Shown piece by piece: positions 1-8,142 of a stretch of DNA of 64,000 bases. The DNA is taken from NCBI RefSeq assembly GCF_003052265.1, contig NZ_QANS01000005.1, positions 1 to 64,000 of the forward strand. Reading direction: 5' to 3'. Numbering within the stretch: the stretch's first letter is position 1; every line of letters begins with the position of its first letter. The DNA is from Stenotrophobium rhamnosiphilum (GTDB lineage: Bacteria; Pseudomonadota; Gammaproteobacteria; Nevskiales; Nevskiaceae). The notes under the pieces are model-generated. The model saw only the letters and a list, made by a program, of their open reading frames with translations, made no database searches and was not told the DNA's origin. A program made the position numbers and the translations under genes.

Positions 1-241
1 GCGTGGCGCGGAATTTGTCGGACAGATCATTGCGCTGCTCAGAAATCGAGTCGACGCGCTTCTGCGATTCGGCAGACGCCACCATCCAACGATTGCTCTC
101 TGCAGAGACATCAGAGACCTTGGCAGCGTAAGCAGCTGATGCAGACAGCGTTGCAATCGCAACACAGCTCACCAAAACCGTGCGCGCCTTATTGCTGCTA
201 CTCGGTACGAATGAGCTCAGCATTGTTTGAAATCGTTCCAT
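1..241 (-). CDS. DUF3450-like exported protein, N-terminal fragment
   Basis: The gene runs off the left edge; about 80 N-terminal residues are visible. Residues 1-40 form a signal peptide (basic start, then a stretch rich in Val, Ala, Leu and Ser, ending AAYAA). A helical, polar segment follows containing SAESQKRVDSISEQRNDL. That arrangement matches the start of DUF3450 proteins, which are periplasmic coiled-coil proteins usually encoded just before MotA/TolQ/ExbB-type genes in gammaproteobacteria. The start at 241 is preceded by AAGGTGA, a good ribosome binding site. The family assignment rests on a short stretch. If right, an ExbB/ExbD-like energising module should continue to the left of the window, which would suit the TonB-dependent receptor at 39366. 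Confidence 0.6.
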   Translation of the reverse strand, partial: MERFQTMLSSFVPSSSNKARTVLVSCVAIATLSASAAYAAKVSDVSAESNRWMVASAESQKRVDSISEQRNDLSDKFRAT

Positions 242-337
242 TTTGAATTCACCTTAAAAAACTGTCGTGATGATCATTTTTACGCACGATAAATTTCGCG
301 TGACTATTACCGCTTTATACATTGAGACGAACACGGC

Positions 338-1309
338 TCACGGCTTACGCCGATTAGAGCGGCTCAAGCGCCACTCGGGTGGATACTGCATATCAAGATC
401 TTTAACGACGTTGTTGAGTCCCTTCTCAAAAACATCGTCACCTAATTGCACATCGCCTTTTTTGTCATTTTTCATCATTGGCAACATGCCCTCGACAAAT
501 CCGGTGAGCAAACTGCCCATGTATTCGCCGCGGTTCTGCTTATATATCTCAATAAAAGTTTTTTGCACTGCAACAACGTCCATCGGGCGAGTACGCGAAC
601 AAGCCATGGCGTACTTTTTGGTCTCTTCTTCCAGCTTTTCCCGAGGCACTATGCTGTTTACAAAATTGCAGGCGTCCATTTCCTTGGCGGTAAACGGGCG
701 CCCAGTGAAGAGCATTTCCTGAAATTTGCGCAAACCAATTGTTTCGATCCAGGTCCAAAGGCGTGGGCCCCATCCCGCGTAGCGAAAGGAGGGATGACCG
801 AACAAAGTGTCGTCCGAACACACCAATAAATCCGCATCGGCCGCTTGGTAAAAATGCCAGCCATAGCAGTAGCCCTTGGCTTCTACGATGCTAATTTTCT
901 TGAATTCTTGTAATGGGCGATTGCCTGCGCTGGCCTTGGCGTAATGATCTGTTAAGCCATGCAGAAAGCGGAAAGAGCCCTTGGGCGGATATTTGACGCT
1001 TGGGTCATTAATTCCAAATTCGTGCAGCAGCGAGACGTCCTCGTCGCCTTCAGAGAGCATGTCTGCCTGCTCTGAAAGATCGCCACCACCACCAAAATTG
1101 TCGCCTTCTCCCCTGATAACCAACACTTTCACTTCGTCGTCGATATTGGCTTGCAATACGAGATCAGCATAGACCTGACGCATGCCAACAGAAGTTGAGT
1201 TCAGACTTTCGGGCCGATTGAAAGTCAGGTACGCAATTCTGTTAACAACATCCTTCTCATAGCGGATGTATTTCTTCGCTTCACTTTTGAGATCATCAAT
1301 ATTGATCAT
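338..1309 (-). CDS. Enoyl-CoA hydratase/isomerase (crotonase) family protein
   Basis: A 323-residue crotonase-fold protein acting on CoA thioesters. The N-terminal half carries the usual FNRPESLNS start and a GGGGDL oxyanion-hole loop. The middle has KGYCYGWHFYQAADADLLVC in place of the classical G-x-A-x-GGG segment. Around the active site the motif reads FGHPSFRYAGWGP, with Ser where hydratases normally have the first catalytic Glu. The second acid is kept in the QEMLFTG segment. It is longer than standard hydratases (about 260 aa), with a C-terminal tail of extra helices. It may therefore be an isomerase, hydrolase or C-C lyase rather than a simple hydratase. Two copies of the cluster operator lie upstream, so it probably belongs to the shared regulon. 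Confidence 0.8.
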   Translation of the reverse strand: MINIDDLKSEAKKYIRYEKDVVNRIAYLTFNRPESLNSTSVGMRQVYADLVLQANIDDEVKVLVIRGEGDNFGGGGDLSEQADMLSEGDEDVSLLHEFGINDPSVKYPPKGSFRFLHGLTDHYAKASAGNRPLQEFKKISIVEAKGYCYGWHFYQAADADLLVCSDDTLFGHPSFRYAGWGPRLWTWIETIGLRKFQEMLFTGRPFTAKEMDACNFVNSIVPREKLEEETKKYAMACSRTRPMDVVAVQKTFIEIYKQNRGEYMGSLLTGFVEGMLPMMKNDKKGDVQLGDDVFEKGLNNVVKDLDMQYPPEWRLSRSNRRKP

Positions 1310-1392
1310 ATCTACTCGTTTACATGCGTGGAGCTAAATGAGTCAGGCCTGCAAAAGCAGGTGAAGCGGCGCTACGTTTTGAATCTCCTCAG

Positions 1393-1409
1393 GTCGAATT
1401 TAATTCGAC
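1393..1409. promoter_or_regulatory. 17-bp perfect palindrome upstream of the crotonase gene
   Basis: GTCGAATT-T-AATTCGAC is a perfect palindrome with one central base, located just downstream (relative to the minus-strand gene) of operator copy 1. It could be a second operator or a small hairpin in the 5' leader. No T-run follows, so it is not a clear terminator. Confidence 0.35.
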
Positions 1410-1418
1410 TCATTTCTT

Positions 1419-1439
1419 ATCATCAGTGTTGTTCATTAT
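1419..1439. promoter_or_regulatory. Cluster operator, copy 1
   Basis: Contains TCATCAGTGTTGTTCATTA, one mismatch from the left half of the consensus TCAACANNGYTGTTNATT. It lies 110 bp upstream of the crotonase start. It is identical over 21 bp to copy 2 at 1550-1570. Read on the minus strand it begins AATAATGAACA, a -10-like segment facing the crotonase gene. Confidence 0.7.
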
Positions 1440-1549
1440 TTGCTGGCCTTAGTAAAGAGTTCAAGCCGTTTTAGTCGATAAAACGGCACTCAAACTATCC
1501 CCTCGACGCACACCCTTTAAAAATGCATCTGTTTTCATTACATATTTAA

Positions 1550-1570
1550 ATCATCAGTGTTGTTCATTAT
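1550..1570. promoter_or_regulatory. Cluster operator, copy 2
   Basis: Exact 21-bp duplicate of copy 1, here followed by GAATTC. It sits in the divergent region between the crotonase gene (-) and the AraC-type regulator (+), so it could act on either. On the minus strand it reads CATAATGAACAACACTGATG, again with a -10-like CATAAT next to the dyad. The rest of the gap 1310-1713 holds a small CCTGC/GCAGG hairpin near 1349-1362 and AT-rich DNA, and no gene that I can support. Confidence 0.7.
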
Positions 1571-1713
1571 GAATTCTGACGATGGTATGCTTATCGCAGA
1601 TAGTTATGGCACGCATTTAAGGTTTATGTCCTGACACTTGGTGTGTAGGAATCGACATTAAGCGCAAAGTGCCCAGTGATCTGCAAAGCAGGTCAGCGAT
1701 GAGGAGCAATGCG

Positions 1714-2787
1714 ATGACGGATGGAAACTTTTATAGCTTAGAAGGGCCGCTCGATTCAATGCCAGTTAAACGGCAAATGCGTGCAGCGAATCTAACTGGT
1801 TTTGGCGATGTGGTGCGTAATCTCGGCGGAGATCCACGCTCAATTCTAGAGCGCCACAACATTGATCCACGCGCCATGCGCGATCCCGATTTTTATATCG
1901 ACTCTCAATCGCTCGTTAACGCACTCGAATACTGTAGTACTTCGTTCAACGATTCCCTGTTTGGCCTGAAGCTAGCCCAGCATCAAGAGCCAGAAATTTT
2001 CGGATCTGTTGCTGCGCTTTGTCGCTCAGCAGGCTCGGTTCGTGAAGCACTGGAAAGCTTCATCAACTACATTCCTGTTGTGCATTCTCCAGTTGCCGTT
2101 CTCGAACTTGCAGAAGGCCAAGAGACGACCGAGCTGCGTTGGTATTCCAAAACAGATCTCGGACAAACCAATCAGGCCAATTACAAAGCAACGCTGCTGA
2201 TTCTCAAGCTGCTCAAGCAAATCGGCGGACAGAACTTCCGCCCCAGCTATGTAAACCTCGCAGTCGATGCGCGCCAAAAGGATTTGCCCGAACTCGCCAG
2301 CAAATTCGGATGTCCGTTTCACAGCAGAGCATCTACCAACGCTATCGCATTTCCCAGTGCAGTGATGGACCGAGCAGTGGGCAGTTCCAATAGACTGTTG
2401 TTCAGACTGCTAGGCGGTTATCTGGGTCGCGTGAGAGAAGCTTCAAGAACAACAATTCTGGAACGCGTTGAAGATTATGTTCGCGGCTCCTTGCCTTCAG
2501 GTAATTGCTCGATTGAGCACTGCGCCGACAAGCTAGGAACATCTGTTCGTACACTACAAGCAAATCTTAGTGACAGCGGTCTACGCTTCTCAGACATCCT
2601 CGAAAAGCAGCGTATCGATCTTGCTCGCGTTCATCTCGAAAGCGGTGAATTATCGCTGGATGATGTGGCAGATATTTTGGGCTATTCGGAGCAGTCGAGT
2701 TTTGGTCGTGCGTTCAAACGCTGGACCGGCTCAACACCCAAGCAATATCGCAAAAATCTTGAGTCGCCCAAGATCGCAACGCACTAG
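1714..2787 (+). CDS. AraC-family transcriptional regulator
   Basis: About 357 residues from the chosen start at 1714, which has GAGGAG at 1701-1706 with 7-nt spacing. A GTG at 1669 and an ATG at 1699 lie upstream in frame but have poor ribosome sites. Residues 15-220 resemble the arabinose-binding-type N-terminal domain of OruR/ArgR-like AraC proteins (NLTGFGDVVRNLGGDP start). The C-terminal 100 residues form the double helix-turn-helix, with the second helix region reading SLDDVADILGYSEQSSFGRA, typical of the family. It is divergent from the crotonase gene and convergent with the KstD-like gene. Likely a substrate-responsive activator of part of the cluster; the ligand is unknown. Confidence 0.88.
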   Translation: MTDGNFYSLEGPLDSMPVKRQMRAANLTGFGDVVRNLGGDPRSILERHNIDPRAMRDPDFYIDSQSLVNALEYCSTSFNDSLFGLKLAQHQEPEIFGSVAALCRSAGSVREALESFINYIPVVHSPVAVLELAEGQETTELRWYSKTDLGQTNQANYKATLLILKLLKQIGGQNFRPSYVNLAVDARQKDLPELASKFGCPFHSRASTNAIAFPSAVMDRAVGSSNRLLFRLLGGYLGRVREASRTTILERVEDYVRGSLPSGNCSIEHCADKLGTSVRTLQANLSDSGLRFSDILEKQRIDLARVHLESGELSLDDVADILGYSEQSSFGRAFKRWTGSTPKQYRKNLESPKIATH

Positions 2788-2799
2788 ATTCGTCGAAGA

Positions 2800-4482
2800 T
2801 TAGACGGGATCTGTGTTGATACCAGCGGCATGTTTCGCTGCAACATAGCCCCAGACAAACGACGGGCCGATACTGCAGCCTGCACCTGGGTAAACGCGCC
2901 CCATAACCGAGGCGGTTGAAACACCTGTTGCGTACAAACCGGGGATCACTGCTCCATCCTCTCGCAGCACGCGTGCACATTCGTCAGTCACAACGCCACC
3001 GTAAGTGCTTACATCGCCCGGCACGACTGGCACTGCGTAATACGGCGCTTTTTCGATCGCCCCCAAAGCTGCAGAAGGCTTTTGAAACGGATCGCCAAGC
3101 CAACGATCGTAAGCGCGTTCACCGCGATGAAAATCTTCATCGCGATTCTTCACCACAAATCCGTTAAAACGCTCAACAGTGCTCTTCAGCGTTGAGGGAT
3201 CCATTTTGAGTTGACGCGCTAAATCTTCGATCGATTCAGCCTTGTGCAGATAACCTTCATCAATCCAATTTTTCGGTTTACGACTACCGGGCATCTTTCC
3301 AGCGAGCATGTATTTCTTGAGATATTGCTGATCGAATAATGCCCAGCTAGGCACTGCAGCAACCTGCTTGTTTCGCTCAATCATGCCCTTGCAATACGCC
3401 ATGTACGAACCACCTTCGTTCATGTAGCGAACACCACTTTGATCGACCAGAATCGCATGCGGCGCAGCGGTTAATCTCTGCGCTGTCGGCATGAAATCCG
3501 CACCCTGCTCTTCCGGCGGCAGCGTCAGTTGAGTGCCGACCATTTCATCCATCTGCGCAATGGCCGCGCCATGACGCATCATCTCTTCAATCATCTCGCC
3601 GGTGTCGCCACTAGACGCCATCGTCCACTTCACCGAAGTGCCGGGTTGATAGCGATCACGCATCCGCTGATTACGTGCAAAACCGCCTGCGTTAACCAGC
3701 ACACCCAGACTCGCGCCCACCTTCCAAGGACGTCCATCTTTGACTGTAACAACGCCAGTGACAGCGCCATCTTTCATGATCAATTCACGCACGGGCGAGC
3801 CGGGTCGGATATCAACGTCAGCGCGTAGTGCCGCCTGCAACATTCGTCCTTGCAACGCAGCACCCGCAGAGATCCATTGCTTGCCAGTCAGCTTCGCCGC
3901 AATCGCACGAAAAGCGATCTTCAGCATCAAAATTTTTATGCGCCAGGATCGCTTGAAGCCTGGTAGTTCCAATAGTTCATCGAGTGTTGCGGGCAACTGC
4001 AAGAAACCTTTACGCAGTTTGTTCTTCCAAGGTCCGAGCTCATTGACGTTGAATAGCTCTGCAACAACCGTGCGGCCGGGCGCTGAGCCGCCAGGACGGT
4101 CGTCGTAATAATCCGGCCACTCCGCTACACGCGTGAGTTTTATCCCTTGATCCACCAAGAACTGCACCATGCACGGCGCTTCATGCAGATAACTGCTGCG
4201 ACGCTGGCGTGAAGTGCCGGGTGCATCGACAGGATCACCGACAACGCTATCGAGATAGGCAGAAGCCTGCTCATAGCTGTCTGGCACACCATCACGCTTC
4301 ATGAACGGATTATTAGGAATCCACATGACTCCACCAGAGCGTGCGGTCGTTCCTCCAACCAAATCTTCCTTCTCAAGAATCAGAACCTTCTTACCCGCAG
4401 ACCGCATCAGCAAGGCCGCGCACATGGAGCCGCCGCCGCTACCGACGACAACAAAATCGACAAGCTCGTCGAAATCACTCAT
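2800..4482 (-). CDS. FAD-dependent 3-ketosteroid-dehydrogenase-like protein (copy 1)
   Basis: A 560-residue flavoprotein of the FAD_binding_2/fumarate reductase superfamily. The N-terminal Rossmann motif is VVVGSGGGSMCAA, the FAD-contacting segment is TTARSGGVMWIPNN, and the C-terminal FAD motif is GLYATGVSTASVMGRVYPGA. The segment APYYAVPVVPGDVSTYGG corresponds to the 3-ketosteroid delta-1-dehydrogenase region carrying a catalytic Tyr; the Tyr is present here. WPDYYDDRPGG matches another KstD-like motif. The start at 4482 is preferred to an ATG at 4512 because the paralogue at 34423 begins at the same point. The family includes delta-1- and delta-4-ketosteroid dehydrogenases, so the substrate is probably a cyclic ketone, not necessarily a steroid. 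It is transcribed towards the AraC gene with only 12 bp between the two stop codons. Confidence 0.78.
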   Translation of the reverse strand: MSDFDELVDFVVVGSGGGSMCAALLMRSAGKKVLILEKEDLVGGTTARSGGVMWIPNNPFMKRDGVPDSYEQASAYLDSVVGDPVDAPGTSRQRRSSYLHEAPCMVQFLVDQGIKLTRVAEWPDYYDDRPGGSAPGRTVVAELFNVNELGPWKNKLRKGFLQLPATLDELLELPGFKRSWRIKILMLKIAFRAIAAKLTGKQWISAGAALQGRMLQAALRADVDIRPGSPVRELIMKDGAVTGVVTVKDGRPWKVGASLGVLVNAGGFARNQRMRDRYQPGTSVKWTMASSGDTGEMIEEMMRHGAAIAQMDEMVGTQLTLPPEEQGADFMPTAQRLTAAPHAILVDQSGVRYMNEGGSYMAYCKGMIERNKQVAAVPSWALFDQQYLKKYMLAGKMPGSRKPKNWIDEGYLHKAESIEDLARQLKMDPSTLKSTVERFNGFVVKNRDEDFHRGERAYDRWLGDPFQKPSAALGAIEKAPYYAVPVVPGDVSTYGGVVTDECARVLREDGAVIPGLYATGVSTASVMGRVYPGAGCSIGPSFVWGYVAAKHAAGINTDPV

Positions 4483-4725
4483 ACGCGTGAGTTTTACTAC
4501 GTTCAATCGCATGCTATTGCCGTCTCAGATAAGACACAGAAAATCGTGCGCACTGCCAAACACGATCCTAAGCCAAGATTACATCGGGATTCATGCGCAG
4601 ATTTGAGTATTAGCGTGGCCAACTGGTCTGTCGATGATCGCCGTTATGCCCGCAGACGCAATGGATGCGCGTGGCTGTAGGCGCGGTCATAAGATATCGA
4701 TGGGTATAAAAATATTACTTCGGCA

Positions 4726-6156
4726 ATGACCAGTCTAAAAAAAGAAGCTTGCCTCATCGGTGGCGAATGGATAACCGGCGAACACTGGATTGATGTAGAC
4801 GATCCAGCCACTGGCGCGGTGATCGGCCGCGTGCCGAGATTGGGCCGCAAAGAAACTGAACGTGCAATTGCTGCCGCTGAACAGGCGATGGGCCCTTGGG
4901 CCAAACTGACAGCGAAAGAGCGTGCGCGCACATTGCGCCGCTATTTCGAATTGATCATGTCGCATCAAGACGAGCTGGCCGCAATCTTGACGCAGGAACA
5001 AGGCAAACCGCTAAACGAAGCGCGCGGTGAGATTGCCTATGCCGCAAGTTTCATTGAATGGTTCGCTGACGAAGCGCAGCGCGTCTATGGCGATGTCATT
5101 CCGAGTCACGCTCCAGACAAACGCATTGTTGTGATCAAGCAGCCGATCGGCGTTGTTGCCGTAATCACGCCATGGAATTTTCCAGCAGCGATGATCACGC
5201 GAAAGATCGGCCCTGCCCTTGCAGCGGGTTGCGCTGTGGTCGTGAAGCCTGCGTCGCAAACGCCATTCACCGCACTCGCGCTCGGCGCACTCGCAGAGAA
5301 AGCAGGCTTGCCCGCTGGTCTGCTCAACATCATCACTGGCAGCTCAACGGAAATTGGTGACGTACTGACGTCCAGCGAAACCGTTCGCAAGCTGTCGTTC
5401 ACGGGATCTACCGATGTCGGTGCAAAGCTCTATGCACAGTCTGCCCCAACAATTAAGAAACTCAGCCTTGAACTAGGCGGCAACGCTCCGTTCATCGTGT
5501 TTGATGATGCCGATCTGGATGCCGCCGTTGCTGGCGCGCTTCAATCAAAATTCCGCAATGCGGGCCAGACCTGTGTCTGCGCCAATCGCATTTACGCGCA
5601 AGCAGGCATCCACGACGCTTTCCTCAGCCGACTCACTGCTGCAACCGCAGCGCTGAAAGTAGGCGCGGGCAACGAAGCGGGCACTGACATCGGCCCGCTG
5701 ATCGACGAAAAGGCCGTTGCAAAAGTTAAAGAACACATCGCTGATGCCACTGCCCAAGGTGCAAAGGTGATGACGGGTGGTTCAGCACATGCACGAGGCG
5801 GAAGATTCTTCACGCCAACCGTGTTGTCAGGCGTGACTCAGAAAATGCTCGTGAGTCGCGAAGAGACATTCGGCCCGCTGGCGCCAGTGTTCCGTTTCGA
5901 AAGCGAAGAAGAAGTGATCGCACAAGCTAATGCGACACAGTTTGGACTCGCCGCTTATTTCTATGCGCGCGATATCGGACGCGTATGGCGCGTGGCCGAG
6001 CGTATCGAAGCAGGCATCGTTGGCGTCAACACGGGACTGATCTCAACCGAGCTCGCTCCATTTGGCGGCATCAAGGCATCGGGACTCGGCCGCGAAGGTT
6101 CTAAGTACGGCATCGAAGATTATCTGGAGATCAAGTATCTCTGTCTTGGCCTTTAG
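4726..6156 (+). CDS. NAD(P)-dependent aldehyde dehydrogenase, succinate-semialdehyde type
   Basis: A 476-residue aldehyde dehydrogenase with all key motifs: ITPWNFP (cofactor site), LSFTGSTDVGAKL (glycine-rich loop), KKLSLELGGNAPFIVFDDAD (general-base Glu) and NAGQTCVCANR (nucleophilic Cys). The overall sequence is closest to the GabD group of succinate-semialdehyde dehydrogenases, but in this setting it may oxidise another side-chain aldehyde to the acid before CoA ligation. It is the first gene of a tight plus-strand run to 10694. The start codon has no strong Shine-Dalgarno sequence. No cluster operator is visible in the 240 bp upstream. Confidence 0.85.
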   Translation: MTSLKKEACLIGGEWITGEHWIDVDDPATGAVIGRVPRLGRKETERAIAAAEQAMGPWAKLTAKERARTLRRYFELIMSHQDELAAILTQEQGKPLNEARGEIAYAASFIEWFADEAQRVYGDVIPSHAPDKRIVVIKQPIGVVAVITPWNFPAAMITRKIGPALAAGCAVVVKPASQTPFTALALGALAEKAGLPAGLLNIITGSSTEIGDVLTSSETVRKLSFTGSTDVGAKLYAQSAPTIKKLSLELGGNAPFIVFDDADLDAAVAGALQSKFRNAGQTCVCANRIYAQAGIHDAFLSRLTAATAALKVGAGNEAGTDIGPLIDEKAVAKVKEHIADATAQGAKVMTGGSAHARGGRFFTPTVLSGVTQKMLVSREETFGPLAPVFRFESEEEVIAQANATQFGLAAYFYARDIGRVWRVAERIEAGIVGVNTGLISTELAPFGGIKASGLGREGSKYGIEDYLEIKYLCLGL

Positions 6157-6199
6157 CCATTGATCAAGCGCGACACAAAAATATATTGAGGAAAATTAC

Positions 6200-7000
6200 A
6201 TGACAAATAACTCAAACCAAAAACCAGTTGTACTGATCACCGGCGCCAGCGCTGGCTTGGGCGACGGCATTGCGCGTCGTTTCGCCAAGGGTGGATTTCG
6301 CATCGTCGCTGTTGCACGTCGCAAAGACAGACTCGAACAACTCGCAAAAGATCTTGCTGGTCAAACTGAAGTGCTCGTTGTCGCCGAAGACGTCACCGCA
6401 CCGGGCGCGAGTGATCGTGCGGTTGACGCTGCGATGAAAGCTTTCGGCCGTCTCGATTGCCTGGTTAACAACGCGGGCTACTTCAAGTTTGGTGCGGTTG
6501 ATCAAACCGACGACGCCATGCTGGACGAAGCCTTCGATATCAGCCTCAAAGCACCCTTCCGCTTTAGCCGCGCAGCGCTGCGCGTAATGGGCCCCGGCTC
6601 ATCCATCATCAACGTCGGCTCCGTCTGGGGCCTGCGTGCCGGCCTTAGCGGTGGTAGCTATTGTGCAGTGAAGGCTGGCCTCATCGGCATGACACAGTCA
6701 ATCGCAGCGGACTACGGTTCCAAAGGCATTCGTGCGAATGTCGTTGCACCGGGCGTAATCAAAACCGACATGACAAAAGACTTCTGGGATACCGATGGTT
6801 TCCAGCGCTGCAATCAGGAAATGACGCCGTTTAATCGCGATGGAACCGTTGCAGACGTTGCTAACGCCGTGCACTTTCTTGCATCGAACGAAGGCAGCTT
6901 CATCAATGGCCAAACACTGGCACTCGATGGTGGCTGGTCAACGACCAAGTATCTGTCGATGGATGCAATCGTCGCTGAACGCGTTCAGAAAACTGCATAA
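6200..7000 (+). CDS. Short-chain dehydrogenase/reductase (SDR)
   Basis: A 266-residue classical SDR preceded by GAGGAAAATTAC. NAD(P) site TGASAGLGDGIARR, NNAG at about residue 90, catalytic Tyr and Lys in SYCAVKAG, and a C-terminal FINGQTLALDGGWS. The tail DGGWSTTKYLS is shared almost exactly with the SDR at 48614-49387, so these two are close paralogues. The gene lies 43 bp after the aldehyde dehydrogenase and 2 bp before the acyl-CoA dehydrogenase, so it is in the same operon. Probable role: oxidation of a hydroxyl or reduction of a ketone on the substrate or a 3-hydroxyacyl-CoA intermediate. Confidence 0.87.
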   Translation: MTNNSNQKPVVLITGASAGLGDGIARRFAKGGFRIVAVARRKDRLEQLAKDLAGQTEVLVVAEDVTAPGASDRAVDAAMKAFGRLDCLVNNAGYFKFGAVDQTDDAMLDEAFDISLKAPFRFSRAALRVMGPGSSIINVGSVWGLRAGLSGGSYCAVKAGLIGMTQSIAADYGSKGIRANVVAPGVIKTDMTKDFWDTDGFQRCNQEMTPFNRDGTVADVANAVHFLASNEGSFINGQTLALDGGWSTTKYLSMDAIVAERVQKTA

Positions 7001-7002
7001 GC

Positions 7003-8142
7003 ATGGACTTTAAATGGGATTCTGAGCAGCAGAGTTTCCGCGCGACGGTTCGCGCTTTCCTGAGCGAGCACTTGCCCGCTGACTGGGAAGCGCTGGCCCA
7101 TGGTCCGGGCTCTGCAGCACAAAGCACTTTCTCGACGAAATTCTGCGGTGCACTCGCCACAGCCGGCTTGCTCGTTCCGCATTGGCCGCAGCACTGGGGT
7201 GGACGCGACGCCGATCCTTGGATGGCTTTCATCCTCGCAGAGGAAATGTGGGCTGCTGGCGAGCCACGCGGCGGTCAGTACATGAACGTGAACTGGATCG
7301 GCCCAACGCTGATGCGCTTCGGCAGCGAAGAACAACAGGCGCGCTACATCCCGCCGATGGCACGCGGTGAAACGATCTGGTGCCAAGGATTTTCTGAACC
7401 TGAGGCTGGCTCTGATCTTGCGTCCTTGCGCACACGCGCTGAACGCAACAACGGTTCGGGCTACCGCATCAACGGTCAGAAGATCTGGACGTCTTACGCT
7501 GGCGTTGCCGACACCTGCTTCCTGCTTGCCCGTACGTCTGTGGGCAAGAACGGTATTTCGATTTTTCTGGTGCCCATGGATACGCCGGGCATCACAGTTC
7601 GTCAGATTCCCAGCATCATTGGCGAAGGCGATATTCACGAAGTCTTCTTCGATAACGTGGAAGTCCCGAAGACGGCGATACTCGGCGCTGAGGGCCAAGC
7701 TTGGGAAATCGTTCGCACTTCGCTCTCACTTGAACGTGTCGGTATTCCGCGCTTTGCGTTAGCAGCGAGAATGCTTGATCGCGCAGTGGCTACGCTGAAG
7801 AAGTCTGGCCGTTTCAACGGCGGTGCGATTGAACAAGCCGCACGCGCAAAAGCCGCTTGCGAAGCCACACGCCTCTATAGCTACAGCATCATCGATCAGC
7901 GTAAACGTGGCCTTCCACCCGGCCCAGAAGCCAGCGCTGCGCGCTTTGCGACAGTTACGGCTGAACGTCTAGTCGGAGAATTTGTTGTTGAACAATTGCC
8001 GGATGCATTAGCCGGTGGCGATCCGCTGCTACTCGCTCACCATCAACGCGCGATTGTTGCGGGCATTGCTTCAGGTGCTGCTGAAATTCAGCTCAATCTG
8101 ATCGCCACAGAATTACTGCGGATGCCACGGGAGCCTCGCTAA
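7003..8142 (+). CDS. Acyl-CoA dehydrogenase, large subunit of a probable heteromer
   Basis: A 379-residue acyl-CoA dehydrogenase with the N-terminal helical domain, the beta domain (CQGFSEPEAGSDLASL, KIWTSYAG) and the C-terminal helical domain. In the last segment, where most members read EGTxEIQ, this protein reads ASGAAEIQLNLIA, so the usual catalytic Glu position is Ser. It overlaps the next gene, a shorter acyl-CoA dehydrogenase, by one base (TAATG). Side-chain dehydrogenases of actinobacterial steroid pathways are alpha2-beta2 heterotetramers made of such unequal pairs, which suggests the same arrangement here. Role: first dehydrogenation of an acyl-CoA side chain or ring acid, passing electrons to ETF. 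Confidence 0.88.
   Translation: MDFKWDSEQQSFRATVRAFLSEHLPADWEALAHGPGSAAQSTFSTKFCGALATAGLLVPHWPQHWGGRDADPWMAFILAEEMWAAGEPRGGQYMNVNWIGPTLMRFGSEEQQARYIPPMARGETIWCQGFSEPEAGSDLASLRTRAERNNGSGYRINGQKIWTSYAGVADTCFLLARTSVGKNGISIFLVPMDTPGITVRQIPSIIGEGDIHEVFFDNVEVPKTAILGAEGQAWEIVRTSLSLERVGIPRFALAARMLDRAVATLKKSGRFNGGAIEQAARAKAACEATRLYSYSIIDQRKRGLPPGPEASAARFATVTAERLVGEFVVEQLPDALAGGDPLLLAHHQRAIVAGIASGAAEIQLNLIATELLRMPREPR

Noticed and set aside
2800-4482. Naming the two KstD-like genes kstD and the pathway a steroid pathway
   Set aside because: The FAD_binding_2 family is broad and catalytic positions cannot be confirmed without alignment; ring-cleavage genes are absent, so the substrate is left open.
6985-7698. 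237-codon minus-strand frame opposite the acyl-CoA dehydrogenase
   Set aside because: Arg/Ala-rich shadow of a highly conserved gene inside a tight operon.
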